Source: Cyclobacteriaceae bacterium
GTDB lineage: Bacteria > Bacteroidota > Bacteroidia > Cytophagales > Cyclobacteriaceae
Direction: 5' to 3'
Assembly: GCA_016786495.1 (NCBI GenBank)
Contig: JAEUUJ010000090.1
Coordinates: forward strand, 1 to 64,000
Length of the DNA stretch: 64,000 bases
Shown here: positions 1 to 8,715 of the stretch, one piece after another
Numbering within the stretch: the first letter of the stretch is position 1
Layout: every line of letters starts with the position of its first letter
Made by a program: the position numbers and the translations under genes
The notes under the pieces: generated by a model
What the model saw: only the letters and a program-made list of their open reading frames with translations
Databases searched by the model: none
What the model was told of the DNA's origin: nothing

Positions 1-16
1 GCTTTAATACGGCTTC

Positions 17-1900
17 ATGAGCGATGAAATTCTTCACGAATGCGGTATTGCGCTGATTCGACTGCGCAAACCCCTTTCCTACTACATTGAAAAGTATGGT
101 ACTTCTTATGCAATGAATAAGATGTACATCCTCATGGAAAAACAGCATAACCGGGGCCAGGATGGTGCCGGAATTGCCAATATCAAAATTGACACCGAAC
201 CCGGACAGCGCTACATCAGTCGCTACCGTTCCATCAAATCGCAGCCGGTAGCCAACCTTTTCAAGAAAATCGGCAAGAAATACAAGCGGGCCCAGAAAGC
301 TGGAAAAGAGAAATTCAACAACGAAAAATGGCTGAAAGACAATGTAGCCTTCACAGGCGAGCTTTGGCTGGGTCATTTGCGTTATGGAACACACGGGATC
401 AACAGCATTGAAAACGTTCACCCGTTTCTCCGCCAGAACAACTGGAGAAGCCGTAACCTGGTAATGGCCGGCAATTTCAACATGACTAACGTGGATGAAT
501 TGTTTGGTATTCTCGTCAACCTCGGGCAGCACCCGAAAGAAAAGGTTGATACGGTAACGGTGATGGAAAAGATCGGACACTTCCTCGATGAAGAAGTGCA
601 ATCGTTGTTCGAGAAATATAAGAACCGGTATTCGAATAAGGAGGTATCGGAGATCATTGAAGAAGAGGTTGAATTGCAAAACGTTCTGCGCAGAGCCTGC
701 AAGGATTTTGACGGAGGATATACGATGGCCGGTTTAACCGGATCGGGCTCATCATTTGTAGTTCGTGATCCTAATGGTATTCGCCCGGCTTACTACTATG
801 CAGACGAAGAAGTTGTGGTGGTAGCTTCTGAAAAGCCAGCCATCAAAACCGCGTTCAACATCAATTATAACCAGATCGAAGAAATTAAGCCTGGGCACGC
901 GCTTGTAATCAACAAGAACGGAGAGTATGGTATGCATTCGATCGTTGAACCTGGCGAGAAAAAATCGTGCAGTTTCGAGCGAATCTATTTCTCTCGCGGA
1001 AACGATCCGGAAATTTATCGCGAACGCAAACAGCTCGGGCGCTTGCTCGTACCGCAGGTGCTAAAAGCCATAAACTTCGACCTCAGGAACACCGTATTTT
1101 CCTACATCCCAAATACCGCTGAAACGGCATTCTATGGATTAATGTCTGGTGTTGAAGATTTTCTGATCAACAAGCAGAAAGAAATTTTCCTCGATGGCAA
1201 GGGTACGATCGATCCGCTGGATGAAGTTTTATCATTCCGTCCAAGGGTAGAGAAGATTGTGATCAAAGATGCCAAGCTGCGCACATTCATTACAGATGAC
1301 AGTCAGCGTGACGAATTGGTAGCACATGTATACGATACTACCTACGAGGTGGTAAACAAAGACAAAGACACCCTGGTCGTGATTGACGATTCGATTGTAC
1401 GCGGAACAACGCTTGAGAAAAGTATCCTGCGCATGCTCGACAGGCTGCATCCTAAAAAAATCATTGTGGTTTCATCTGCTCCGCAAATCCGTTTCCCCGA
1501 TTGTTACGGCATCGATATGAGCCGCATGGGTGATTTTGTGGCTTTCCGCGCGGTAATTGAATTGCTGAAAGAGAGCGGCAAAGATTACCTGTTGGGAGAA
1601 GTGTACGAAGCATGTCAGCGTTCTTTGCAGGAAGAACGTCCTAAAAACTATGTTCAGCGCCTGTACGATCAGTTTACCGATGAACAGATCTCCCAAAAGA
1701 TATCCGAAATTGTAAGACCTTCCGATATGCGGGCTGAAGTTCAGGTTGTTTTCCAGACGGTCGACAATTTACACAAAGCCATTCCCGGGCACAGTGGCGA
1801 TTGGTACTTCACGGGCAACTATCCTACCGTAGGGGGTACACGCGTGGCCAACCGGTCGTACGTGAATTTCATGGACGGAAAACTTGTTCGCGCATATTAA
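17..1900 (+). CDS. Amidophosphoribosyltransferase-like protein (PurF family)
   Basis: A 627-aa protein with a class II glutamine amidotransferase domain followed by a type I phosphoribosyltransferase domain, the PurF architecture that makes 5-phosphoribosylamine from PRPP and glutamine at the first step of purine synthesis. The nucleophile would be Cys9 in HECGIA, so eight residues must be removed to free it. NRGQDGAG, HLRYGTHG and RDPNGIRP match PurF glutaminase motifs. The PRPP loop is VVIDDSIVRGTT with Asp457-Asp458. It is about 120 residues longer than E. coli PurF, partly through a Lys-rich insertion near residues 85-115. Bacteroidota often carry such a long form besides a standard PurF, so this may be a paralogue. 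A terminator follows it. Confidence 0.82.
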   Translation: MSDEILHECGIALIRLRKPLSYYIEKYGTSYAMNKMYILMEKQHNRGQDGAGIANIKIDTEPGQRYISRYRSIKSQPVANLFKKIGKKYKRAQKAGKEKFNNEKWLKDNVAFTGELWLGHLRYGTHGINSIENVHPFLRQNNWRSRNLVMAGNFNMTNVDELFGILVNLGQHPKEKVDTVTVMEKIGHFLDEEVQSLFEKYKNRYSNKEVSEIIEEEVELQNVLRRACKDFDGGYTMAGLTGSGSSFVVRDPNGIRPAYYYADEEVVVVASEKPAIKTAFNINYNQIEEIKPGHALVINKNGEYGMHSIVEPGEKKSCSFERIYFSRGNDPEIYRERKQLGRLLVPQVLKAINFDLRNTVFSYIPNTAETAFYGLMSGVEDFLINKQKEIFLDGKGTIDPLDEVLSFRPRVEKIVIKDAKLRTFITDDSQRDELVAHVYDTTYEVVNKDKDTLVVIDDSIVRGTTLEKSILRMLDRLHPKKIIVVSSAPQIRFPDCYGIDMSRMGDFVAFRAVIELLKESGKDYLLGEVYEACQRSLQEERPKNYVQRLYDQFTDEQISQKISEIVRPSDMRAEVQVVFQTVDNLHKAIPGHSGDWYFTGNYPTVGGTRVANRSYVNFMDGKLVRAY

Positions 1901-1921
1901 AATTTCATTATAATTTTTCCG

Positions 1922-1947
1922 AAAGTCGCCTGCAAGCGGCTTTTTTT
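1922..1947 (+). terminator. Rho-independent terminator after the PurF-like gene
   Basis: An 8-bp stem AAAGTCGC/GCGGCTTT (one G-T pair) with a 6-base loop runs directly into a T tract, 22 bases after the stop codon. Confidence 0.75.
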
Positions 1948-2003
1948 ATTTTGATGCAGTTTTCCATGTCACTATTTATTACTTTGGAATTAACATTGGC
2001 ATT

Positions 2004-2408
2004 ATGAATTACTGGCTCGTAAAAACAGAACCCGGCACCTACTCATGGGATGACCTGGTAAAAGACAAAAAAACCACGTGGGATGGGGTACGAAACTTTC
2101 AAGCGCGCAACAACCTGAAGGCAATGAAGAAGGGCGACCTGGCTTTCATCTACCACAGCGGGGATGACAAAGCCGTGATGGGCATTTCAAAAGTGTTAAA
2201 AGAGGCCTACCCTGATCCAAAAGACAAAGAATGGCTGGCAGTTGATTTGGGAGTTGATAAGAAATTAAAAAACCCGGTGACCCTGGCGGCGGTAAAGGCC
2301 ACAAAAAAACTTGCCGATATGGTTTTAGTGCGGGTTTCGAGGTTATCGGTGCAACCCGTTAAACCGGAGGAATTTGACCAAATACTCGCGCTGAGCGAAG
2401 GAAAATAA
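2004..2408 (+). CDS. EVE domain-containing protein
   Basis: A 134-aa single-domain protein that opens with MNYWLVKTEP and continues with WDGVRNFQARNN, the hallmark of the EVE family (PUA-like fold; thymocyte nuclear protein 1 relatives). EVE domains bind modified bases in DNA or RNA; the substrate here is unknown. The length is a little short of the usual 135-155 residues but the fold appears complete. The ATG lies about 100 bases after the previous gene, behind a terminator. A TACTTTG element at 1981-1987, one base short of the TAnnTTTG consensus, could be its promoter. It is a stand-alone housekeeping-type EVE gene, not next to restriction genes. Confidence 0.85.
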   Translation: MNYWLVKTEPGTYSWDDLVKDKKTTWDGVRNFQARNNLKAMKKGDLAFIYHSGDDKAVMGISKVLKEAYPDPKDKEWLAVDLGVDKKLKNPVTLAAVKATKKLADMVLVRVSRLSVQPVKPEEFDQILALSEGK

Positions 2409-2436
2409 TCAGTTTAGAAAAGCGTTCCACTATTGT

Positions 2437-3993
2437 ATGCTTCGGATAATCTTGCTCGTATCGTGTATCGTATCGCTCGCGAGTGTGTATGCACAAGTGC
2501 AGCAGGCAGAACGCTATGAAATCGTTCAACGGAATAGTGATGAGGATTTTACGATTATTCCGTTGAAGGCAGACGGACTCGCGCTGTTCCGGAAAAAATT
2601 CAAGTTCAACGATCGCAACCGCATCTGGGAACTGATTCTGCTGGATTCCACAGTAACCGCACGCAAAACGCTTGAACTGGAGGTCGACAATCAGGGCAAT
2701 CTGGTTGGGTATGAGCACTCCAACGGATTTGTGCACTTTCTCTTTATCAAGAATGAAATCCGCGGTGACATGGAAATTATCTCTGTTGATCTTGCGTCAT
2801 ACGAACAGCAACGGCTTAAAGTCGTCACTGACCTGAAGATTAACCTCACCCACTTCAATAAATGCGGTGACAATTTTATATTCGGAGGTGACGTTGGTGA
2901 GGAGCCCGGTGTATTTATCTACATCCCTTCTGCAAAAAATTTCAAGATCATTCCCGGCTTTTTTAAAAAGCGAACCGAATTGGTAGATGTGCGCGTGAAT
3001 GAGAATCAAACTTTCAACACCATTCTCATCAGCCGTGAAAATCGCGATAACAACAAAATCATTTTCCAAACTTTTGATCCTTCCGGCAAACAACTGATTG
3101 AAGATGTGATCTCCATTGAAAATCATGCGTTACAAACCGGCATCAGCAGTAACCTGAAGCGGGACGACCTGATGATCCTTGGCACCTGGGGGAATACCGG
3201 GGCGCGGCAATCTTCCGGATTTTACGCTGTACCGGTAAATCCGTTTGCCGAACAAAAAATAAAATTTACCTACCTGGGCGAGCTTGAACACTACCTCGAT
3301 CATCTGAAACCAAAACGTGCTGAAAAAATAAAAGAGCGGACGAAGCGCGTGCTCGAATCACAAGGCGATGCAGACTTCTCGAACTACATTGTGCCGCACA
3401 ACATTCTCGAGCACGACAAAGGTTTTATCCTGCTGGCCGAAACGTATATTCCATCGAAAGATAATTATTCACCCCGCAGTTATAGTCCGTATGCCTATGG
3501 TTACAGTCCGTATGGCAACATGTACGGACCGTACTATCCCGGATCAGGCATGTACAATACCAATGATGCCCGCTACTATGGCGATAATATCAGCAACACC
3601 CAGGAGATCAGAACCGTGCAATCGGAAGTGGTTCTGTTCGATGCAACAGGAACGATAACTGCCGACTTCAGCATCGACATGGAAGATTTACGGATGCCTA
3701 CGCTAAACCAGATCACGGATTTCTATTTAACCAACGACAACCTTTACTTCTTGTATAAAAAAGAAACTGAACTGATCATTAAAAAAATCAACCTCCAGGA
3801 TGGTGAAGTTTCAATGTCAACACAAAAAGTGAAAATGAATAGTCCCGGGGATTATATCCGTTCCGACAGTAAAGACGGCAGAATACGGCATTGGTTCAAC
3901 AACAACTTCTACCTGTACGGATACCAGACGGTAAAGTATGAGGACGGGAAAGTAAAAGACATTTTTTACGTAAACCGGGTTAAGATCGATTAA
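2437..3993 (+). CDS. Secreted protein of unknown function with a Tyr/Pro/Ser/Gly-rich tract
   Basis: A 518-aa protein that I do not recognise. Residues 1-19 form a clear signal peptide ending in VYAQ, so it is exported. The remainder is rich in beta-strand patterns, with alternating hydrophobic residues and repeated turns such as DxxGN and DPSGK, which would suit a beta-propeller or beta-sandwich, but no family motif is visible. Residues about 344-370 form a low-complexity stretch in which SPY, YGY and GPYYPG occur repeatedly, probably a flexible linker or adhesive segment between two folded halves. It starts 28 bases after the EVE gene and is followed within 40 bases by the pyrR promoter, so it is not part of the pyr operon. 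Confidence 0.6.
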   Translation: MLRIILLVSCIVSLASVYAQVQQAERYEIVQRNSDEDFTIIPLKADGLALFRKKFKFNDRNRIWELILLDSTVTARKTLELEVDNQGNLVGYEHSNGFVHFLFIKNEIRGDMEIISVDLASYEQQRLKVVTDLKINLTHFNKCGDNFIFGGDVGEEPGVFIYIPSAKNFKIIPGFFKKRTELVDVRVNENQTFNTILISRENRDNNKIIFQTFDPSGKQLIEDVISIENHALQTGISSNLKRDDLMILGTWGNTGARQSSGFYAVPVNPFAEQKIKFTYLGELEHYLDHLKPKRAEKIKERTKRVLESQGDADFSNYIVPHNILEHDKGFILLAETYIPSKDNYSPRSYSPYAYGYSPYGNMYGPYYPGSGMYNTNDARYYGDNISNTQEIRTVQSEVVLFDATGTITADFSIDMEDLRMPTLNQITDFYLTNDNLYFLYKKETELIIKKINLQDGEVSMSTQKVKMNSPGDYIRSDSKDGRIRHWFNNNFYLYGYQTVKYEDGKVKDIFYVNRVKID

Positions 3994-4013
3994 CAACGCG
4001 TCTGATATTTCTG

Positions 4014-4021
4014 TATATTTG
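4014..4021 (+). promoter_or_regulatory. TAnnTTTG -7 element of pyrR
   Basis: TATATTTG matches the Bacteroidota -7 consensus exactly and ends 10 bases before the pyrR ATG. No good -33 TTG is seen. If used, the leader would be only a few bases long. Confidence 0.6.
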
Positions 4022-4031
4022 CGTTCGGCTT

Positions 4032-4571
4032 ATGCAGAAGAAACTAATTCTCGATTCCGATCTTCTTGATATCACTCTAAGCCGTCTTTGCCAGCAATTA
4101 ATTGAAAATCACCGCGATTTCGCAGAAACTGTGATCATTGGCCTTCAGCCAAGAGGTGTTCTGCTGGCCGAAATCATTCATCAGAAGCTGGAGAAAATTC
4201 TCCGGAAACCGGTTCCCCTCGGGTTGCTCGACACCACCTTCCACCGCGATGACTACAGGCGCCGGGAAATTCCCGTGAAGGCAACCGAAACCAGAATTCC
4301 CTTTGTGATTGAAGGTAAAAAGGTTGTGCTGGTCGATGACGTATTATTCACCGGCCGCACCGTTCGTGCTGCACTGGATGCGATGATCTCGTTTGGTCGT
4401 CCTGAAAAGGTAGAACTATTGGTTCTGATTGACCGAAAATATAACCGCGATTTACCGATCGCCCCGGATTATGTCGGTAAAATCGTAAACACGCTCGCCT
4501 CACAAAAAGTATTGGTTGAGCTGGAAGAAAAAGGTAACAACAATAAAATCTGGCTGATTAATAAGGATTGA
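4032..4571 (+). CDS. pyrR: PyrR bifunctional protein: pyrimidine regulator / uracil phosphoribosyltransferase
   Basis: A 179-aa type I phosphoribosyltransferase. The PRPP loop [13 protein letters not shown] (residues 98-110, acidic pair Asp102-Asp103) and the following VRAALDAM are typical of PyrR, and the length matches the family (about 175-180). PyrR proteins convert uracil and PRPP to UMP, and in Firmicutes bind UMP and pyr mRNA to attenuate transcription. It is followed by pyrB with a 4-base gap, the classic pyrR-pyrB order. The upstream gap is only 38 bases and already holds the promoter, so there is no space for an attenuator leader in this operon. Family assignment is firm; the regulatory role here is open. 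Confidence 0.92.
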   Translation: MQKKLILDSDLLDITLSRLCQQLIENHRDFAETVIIGLQPRGVLLAEIIHQKLEKILRKPVPLGLLDTTFHRDDYRRREIPVKATETRIPFVIEGKKVVLVDDVLFTGRTVRAALDAMISFGRPEKVELLVLIDRKYNRDLPIAPDYVGKIVNTLASQKVLVELEEKGNNNKIWLINKD

Positions 4572-4575
4572 GGCT

Positions 4576-5499
4576 ATGTCGAAACTGAGTCAAAAGCATT
4601 TGCTGGGAATTAAAGACATCACACGCGAAGACATAGAACTTATTTTTGAAACAGCCGATAACTTCAAGCAGGTTATCAACCGCCCGATTAAGAAAGTCCC
4701 GTCCCTGCGGGATGTTACCATTGCCAACGTATTTTTTGAGAATTCAACGCGCACGCGTTTATCGTTCGAACTGGCACAGAAAAGACTATCAGCCGATGTG
4801 ATCAACTTCTCGGCTTCGAACAGTTCTGTCAAAAAAGGCGAGACCCTGCTCGACACCGTGAACAACATCCTGGCCATGAAGGTCGACATGATTGTGATGC
4901 GGCACGCCAGTGCGGGTGCCCCGCACTTTCTTTCGCGCCACATCAAAGCCAACATTGTGAATGCCGGTGACGGAACGCACGAACACCCCACCCAGGCGTT
5001 GCTCGATGCGTACTCCATCCGTGAAAAGCTTGGCAGCGTTACCGGAAAAAAGATTGCCATCATTGGCGATATCCTTCACTCCCGTGTTGCCTTGTCGAAT
5101 ATTTTTGCGCTGCAAAAACTGGGTGCCAAAGTGATGGTGTGCGCACCGCCTACCCTGTTGCCAAAATTTCTCGATCAACTGGGCGTGCTGGTGGAATACG
5201 ATGTTAAAAAAGCACTCGACTGGTGTGATGTGGCGAATGTACTTCGCATCCAGCTGGAGCGACAGCATATCAAATATTTCCCTTCGCTGCGCGAATACTC
5301 GCTCTACTACGGCATCAATAAGAAAATGCTGGATAGCCTGAAAAAAGAAATCGTACTGATGCACCCGGGACCGATCAACCGCGGTGTCGAATTAAGCAGC
5401 GATGCAGCCGATTCGTCACACTCCATCATTCTCGACCAGGTTGAAAACGGAGTTGCGGTAAGAATGGCCGTTTTATACCTCCTCGCAGGCGTAGCCTGA
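4576..5499 (+). CDS. pyrB: Aspartate carbamoyltransferase catalytic subunit
   Basis: A 307-aa protein that condenses aspartate and carbamoyl phosphate, the committed step of pyrimidine synthesis. The carbamoyl-phosphate motif [12 protein letters not shown] has Ser57-Thr58-Arg59-Thr60-Arg61, and the second signature [14 protein letters not shown] has His137-Pro138-Thr139-Gln140. [11 protein letters not shown] near the C-terminus also matches PyrB. Length equals the usual catalytic chain (305-310). It lies 4 bases after pyrR and is surely co-transcribed. No pyrI regulatory subunit follows, so control would have to come from elsewhere. Confidence 0.96.
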   Translation: MSKLSQKHLLGIKDITREDIELIFETADNFKQVINRPIKKVPSLRDVTIANVFFENSTRTRLSFELAQKRLSADVINFSASNSSVKKGETLLDTVNNILAMKVDMIVMRHASAGAPHFLSRHIKANIVNAGDGTHEHPTQALLDAYSIREKLGSVTGKKIAIIGDILHSRVALSNIFALQKLGAKVMVCAPPTLLPKFLDQLGVLVEYDVKKALDWCDVANVLRIQLERQHIKYFPSLREYSLYYGINKKMLDSLKKEIVLMHPGPINRGVELSSDAADSSHSIILDQVENGVAVRMAVLYLLAGVA

Positions 5500-5526
5500 T
5501 CTCAAAACTGCTTTGCGGGTTTTTCG

Positions 5527-5534
5527 TAAGTTTG
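5527..5534 (+). promoter_or_regulatory. TAnnTTTG -7 element of the cystathionine beta-synthase gene
   Basis: TAAGTTTG matches the consensus and ends 16 bases before the ATG at 5551. No TTG at the expected -33 distance. Confidence 0.5.
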
Positions 5535-5550
5535 TGCCCTTACTTGTTGT

Positions 5551-6927
5551 ATGAACTACTATAACTCAATCGTTGAAACCATCGGCAATACGCCCATGGT
5601 GAAACTCAATAAGATTTTTAAAGGCATTCCCGGCACCGTGCTGGCCAAGGTTGAATATTTCAACCCGGGCAACTCCACGAAAGACCGCATGGCCCTGAAA
5701 ATGATTGAAGATGCTGAAGCGGCCGGAATCTTGAAACCGGGTGGAACGATCATCGAAGGAACATCCGGCAATACTGGGATGGGCCTGGCGCTGACCGCGA
5801 TTGCGAAAGGCTATCGCTGCATTTTTACCATGGCGGATAAACAATCACAGGAGAAAATCAACATTCTGCGTGCCGTAGGCGCAGAGGTGATCGTTTGTCC
5901 GACCAACGTTGCCCCTGACGATCCGCGTTCGTATTATTCTGTCGCCAGAAAGCTGAACAAAGAAATTCCCAACTCGATTTATCCGAATCAGTACGACAAC
6001 CCGTCAAATGCCAAAGCTCACTACCTGGCAACCGGTCCTGAAATCTGGAAACAAACCGAAGGTAAAATCACGCATTACGTGGCTACGGTGGGTACCGGGG
6101 GATCGATGTGCGGAACGGCTAAATTCCTGAAGGAGCAAAATCCGAAACTCGTTACCGTGGGCATTGATACCTATGGCTCCGTGTTCAAAAAGTACAAAGA
6201 GACCGGCATTTTCGATGAGAACGAAATCTATCCTTACCTGACCGAAGGGTTTGGGGAAGACATCCTTCCGAAAAACGTTGATTTCAGTGTGATCGACCTG
6301 TTCATAAAAGTGACGGATAAGGATGGCGCCCTGATGACCCGCAGGCTGTCGCGTGAAGAGGGAATGTTCGTAGGCTGGTCGAGCGGATCAGCGGTACACG
6401 GAGCGCTGGAATATGCAAAAGAGCATCTCAAACAAGACGATGTAATGGTTATCCTGTTGCCGGATCATGGCACGCGCTATCTGGCTAAAGTATACAACGA
6501 CAACTGGATGAAGGATCACGGGTTCCTGGAAACGCGCATGTTTGCGTCTACCGCCCGCGATATTATTCATAGCCGGAACGGAAAAGATTCGTTGTGCACG
6601 GTTGCTAACAAAGCCAAAGTAAGCGAAGCAATTCTGCTGATGAACAAAGAGGGCATCGACCAGATCCCGGTAACGGAAGGCGAACACTTCGTGGGAAGCG
6701 TAAGCTCATCCATGCTGCTGGAGAAAATCATGGAAGACCCGGAATTGAAAAACAAAGCAATTGCCGAGGTGATGGACAAGCCGATGCAGTTTGTTGCCCC
6801 CGACAGTACGCTGGATGTGTTATCATCCTTCCTGAACAAAGAGAACAGAGCGGTTTTGGTGCGTGATGAAAATCAAAAAGTGCACATCATCACCCGCCAC
6901 GATGTATTGAAGGCCATCTCATCCTGA
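5551..6927 (+). CDS. Cystathionine beta-synthase-like PLP enzyme with C-terminal CBS pair
   Basis: A 458-aa fold-type II PLP enzyme. Residues 1-320 are the cysteine synthase/cystathionine beta-synthase core: IGNTPMVKL at 11-19, the Schiff-base lysine Lys44 in NPGNSTKDR, the substrate loop TSGNTG at 71-76 and the phosphate-binding GTGGS. Residues about 335-458 form two CBS domains. This arrangement is that of cystathionine beta-synthase (serine plus homocysteine to cystathionine), without the N-terminal haem domain of animals; O-acetylserine use cannot be excluded. CBS pairs bind adenosyl ligands, so regulation by S-adenosylmethionine or AMP is plausible. It has its own promoter-like element and ends in a bidirectional terminator. 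Confidence 0.88.
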   Translation: MNYYNSIVETIGNTPMVKLNKIFKGIPGTVLAKVEYFNPGNSTKDRMALKMIEDAEAAGILKPGGTIIEGTSGNTGMGLALTAIAKGYRCIFTMADKQSQEKINILRAVGAEVIVCPTNVAPDDPRSYYSVARKLNKEIPNSIYPNQYDNPSNAKAHYLATGPEIWKQTEGKITHYVATVGTGGSMCGTAKFLKEQNPKLVTVGIDTYGSVFKKYKETGIFDENEIYPYLTEGFGEDILPKNVDFSVIDLFIKVTDKDGALMTRRLSREEGMFVGWSSGSAVHGALEYAKEHLKQDDVMVILLPDHGTRYLAKVYNDNWMKDHGFLETRMFASTARDIIHSRNGKDSLCTVANKAKVSEAILLMNKEGIDQIPVTEGEHFVGSVSSSMLLEKIMEDPELKNKAIAEVMDKPMQFVAPDSTLDVLSSFLNKENRAVLVRDENQKVHIITRHDVLKAISS

Positions 6928-6950
6928 TCAGACCAGATCCACCGGACAAT

Positions 6951-6987
6951 AAAAAAACCCTGACGTATCGCCAGGGTTTCTTTTTTA
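6951..6987. terminator. Bidirectional terminator between convergent genes
   Basis: AAACCCTGACG and CGCCAGGGTTT pair (one A-C mismatch) around a 3-base loop, with an A tract on the left and a T tract on the right, so the hairpin can stop transcripts of both the cystathionine beta-synthase gene and the facing M28 peptidase gene. Confidence 0.85.
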
Positions 6988-7001
6988 TGACTAATCAGGG
7001 G

Positions 7002-8516
7002 TTAATCCTTGATCTTCTTTTCTTCATCTACCTTCAAACGATTGTCGCGGTTAGCAATTTCCCACGCGGTGAAGAATACCGTCTGAGCGCGTTTCTCAAT
7101 GAGGTCAAATTCAATTTTGCTTACTTCGTCACTTGGCTTGTGATAATCTTCATGGATACCATCGAAGTAGAAAACAATTGGAATGTTCTTCTTCGCAAAG
7201 TTCCAGTGGTCGGAGCGGTAGTAGAGGCGGTCAGGGTGGTTCTGATCGTTGTACGTGTAGTCGAACGCGATGTTCAGATTTTCTTTATTTACGCGTTCGC
7301 TGAGTTCATGCAGGTCGGCCGAAAGCTTGTCGGAACCAATCACATAAACATACGTGCCATCCTTGTGCTGAGGGTCTCTGCGGCCTACCATGTCGATGTT
7401 TAAATCAACTACGGTACTGGTCAGCGGAAACACCGGGTGCTCGGAATAGTATTCAGAACCCAGCAGACCTTTTTCTTCACCGGTTACGGTCATGAACAAG
7501 ATACTTCTGCGTGGACCTTTACCTTCTTTCTTAGCTTGTGCAAATGCTTTTGCGATCGCCAGAACCGAAACTGTTCCTGACCCATCATCGTCAGCGCCAT
7601 TGTTGATCAGGTCGCCAGTTCCGCCTTTCATCTTACCGATGTGATCGTAGTGCGCAGTAATTACAACAAGCTCGTCCTTTTTGTCGGTTCCTTCCAGGTA
7701 GCCCAACACGTTGTCGGAGTATATGGTTTTTACTTCCGTTGTAACTTTATATTGAACGTTGGCACCTTTGAATTTCTTCAACGGAGTTTTCTTGGCATCT
7801 GCTGCCGTGGCATCTTTCAGTTTAGCCAACGTAGTATTGAAAATCTTCTCAACGGTTACGTTCGATACAACCATGGTTACGGCTGCATTGCCTGGTTGTG
7901 GCTTTGTCAGGCTTATCCGTCCACCACTCATGAAGTTCTTGAATTGGCCAGCGATGTTATCAAATTCCGCCAGTGTTTCATGTGCGCAGAGGAGGATCAG
8001 CTTTGCGCCTTTGTCCTGGGCCATTTTAACAACCGGGTTTCCGCGCATGCGCATTTCTTTTGCCAGCAGAACAACAGCCTTGTCTTTTACGTCAACCTGG
8101 TTGAATTCAGCTTCTGATCCATATCCTGCAAAAACAACAGGCAATGAAACTTCACCACCTGAGTCGGCAGTACCGGAGTAAATGATCCCGGAGAAGTTGT
8201 CGAGGCGGGTTTGACCAACTTTCAGATAGGCTTCTCCTGTCATGCTTGAGTACAGTTCAACCGGCTGGTAGTAGCTGCCATTTACCGGGGCTTTGAAACC
8301 CAGTTCCTGGAAGTGCGCTGCGATAAACGCTGCGGCCATCTTCTGTCCACGGGTACCGGTTTCACGGCCTTCCAGCGCATCCGAAGCTATAATCGATAGA
8401 TATTCTTTTAATTGATCTGCCGTAATCTGGCTGCCGTATTTTTTGGCATCCGGATTCTGGGCGTTAACCACGAAGGTTAGCAGCAAGGCCCACACTAACA
8501 CTATTTTGAACTTCAT
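7002..8516 (-). CDS. Secreted M28 family zinc peptidase
   Basis: A 504-aa exported metallopeptidase. Residues 1-19 are a signal peptide ending in VNAQ. The C-terminal half carries the M28 di-zinc set: TAHYDHIG (His289, Asp291), NGADDDGSG (bridging Asp), TGEEKGLLGS (catalytic and ligand Glu), NIDMVGRRD (Asp) and DYHKPSDE (last His). The middle region, about residues 90-240, carries an inserted PA-like domain. It would act in the periplasm or outside as an aminopeptidase. It is transcribed alone, facing the cystathionine beta-synthase gene and divergent from gcvP. Its promoter region shares the 200-base gap with gcvP. Confidence 0.9.
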   Translation of the reverse strand: MKFKIVLVWALLLTFVVNAQNPDAKKYGSQITADQLKEYLSIIASDALEGRETGTRGQKMAAAFIAAHFQELGFKAPVNGSYYQPVELYSSMTGEAYLKVGQTRLDNFSGIIYSGTADSGGEVSLPVVFAGYGSEAEFNQVDVKDKAVVLLAKEMRMRGNPVVKMAQDKGAKLILLCAHETLAEFDNIAGQFKNFMSGGRISLTKPQPGNAAVTMVVSNVTVEKIFNTTLAKLKDATAADAKKTPLKKFKGANVQYKVTTEVKTIYSDNVLGYLEGTDKKDELVVITAHYDHIGKMKGGTGDLINNGADDDGSGTVSVLAIAKAFAQAKKEGKGPRRSILFMTVTGEEKGLLGSEYYSEHPVFPLTSTVVDLNIDMVGRRDPQHKDGTYVYVIGSDKLSADLHELSERVNKENLNIAFDYTYNDQNHPDRLYYRSDHWNFAKKNIPIVFYFDGIHEDYHKPSDEVSKIEFDLIEKRAQTVFFTAWEIANRDNRLKVDEEKKIKD

Positions 8517-8554
8517 GCGTAAAGGTTTTTGTTATAAGCCAAATATCACCAGAT

Positions 8555-8577
8555 TTTTGACATTTCAGCGGTCAAAA
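8555..8577. repeat. Inverted repeat in the M28/gcvP divergent promoter region
   Basis: Perfect 7-bp arms TTTTGAC and GTCAAAA separated by 9 bases, 39 bases upstream of the M28 start codon. A possible operator; no T tract, so it is not a terminator. The rest of this 200-base gap shows only the gcvP -7 element. Confidence 0.4.
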
Positions 8578-8662
8578 CATGAGGGGCGAACGCATTTTTA
8601 CGGGAGTGGTAATAATATCCGTGGATTTTACCCGCTGCCTGTTAATTGTGTTTTTACTCCTT

Positions 8663-8670
8663 TACCTTTG
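8663..8670 (+). promoter_or_regulatory. TAnnTTTG -7 element of gcvP
   Basis: TACCTTTG matches the consensus, leaving a leader of roughly 40 bases before the ATG at 8716. No clear -33 element. Confidence 0.55.
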
Positions 8671-8715
8671 TGCCTGATTTTTTAATCCCACTACGATAAA
8701 ACCACTGTTTCTGAT

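Noticed and set aside
1801-2007. 68-aa plus-strand ORF overlapping the PurF-like gene end
   Set aside because: Lies in another frame of the PurF-like gene and across its terminator; no coding pattern of its own.
3994-4031. PyrR-binding attenuator upstream of pyrR
   Set aside because: Only 38 bases are available and they hold the promoter; no terminator hairpin is present.
4590-5364. Long antisense ORFs over pyrB (157 and 191 aa)
   Set aside because: pyrB is complete with all motifs; the antisense frames are by-products of its codon use.
7641-8117. 158-aa plus-strand ORF opposite the M28 peptidase gene
   Set aside because: Shadow of the M28 gene, which carries the full zinc motif set.
8580-8715. 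Possible glycine riboswitch upstream of gcvP
   Set aside because: The leader after the -7 element is only about 45 bases, too short for even one glycine aptamer, and no aptamer core text was seen.
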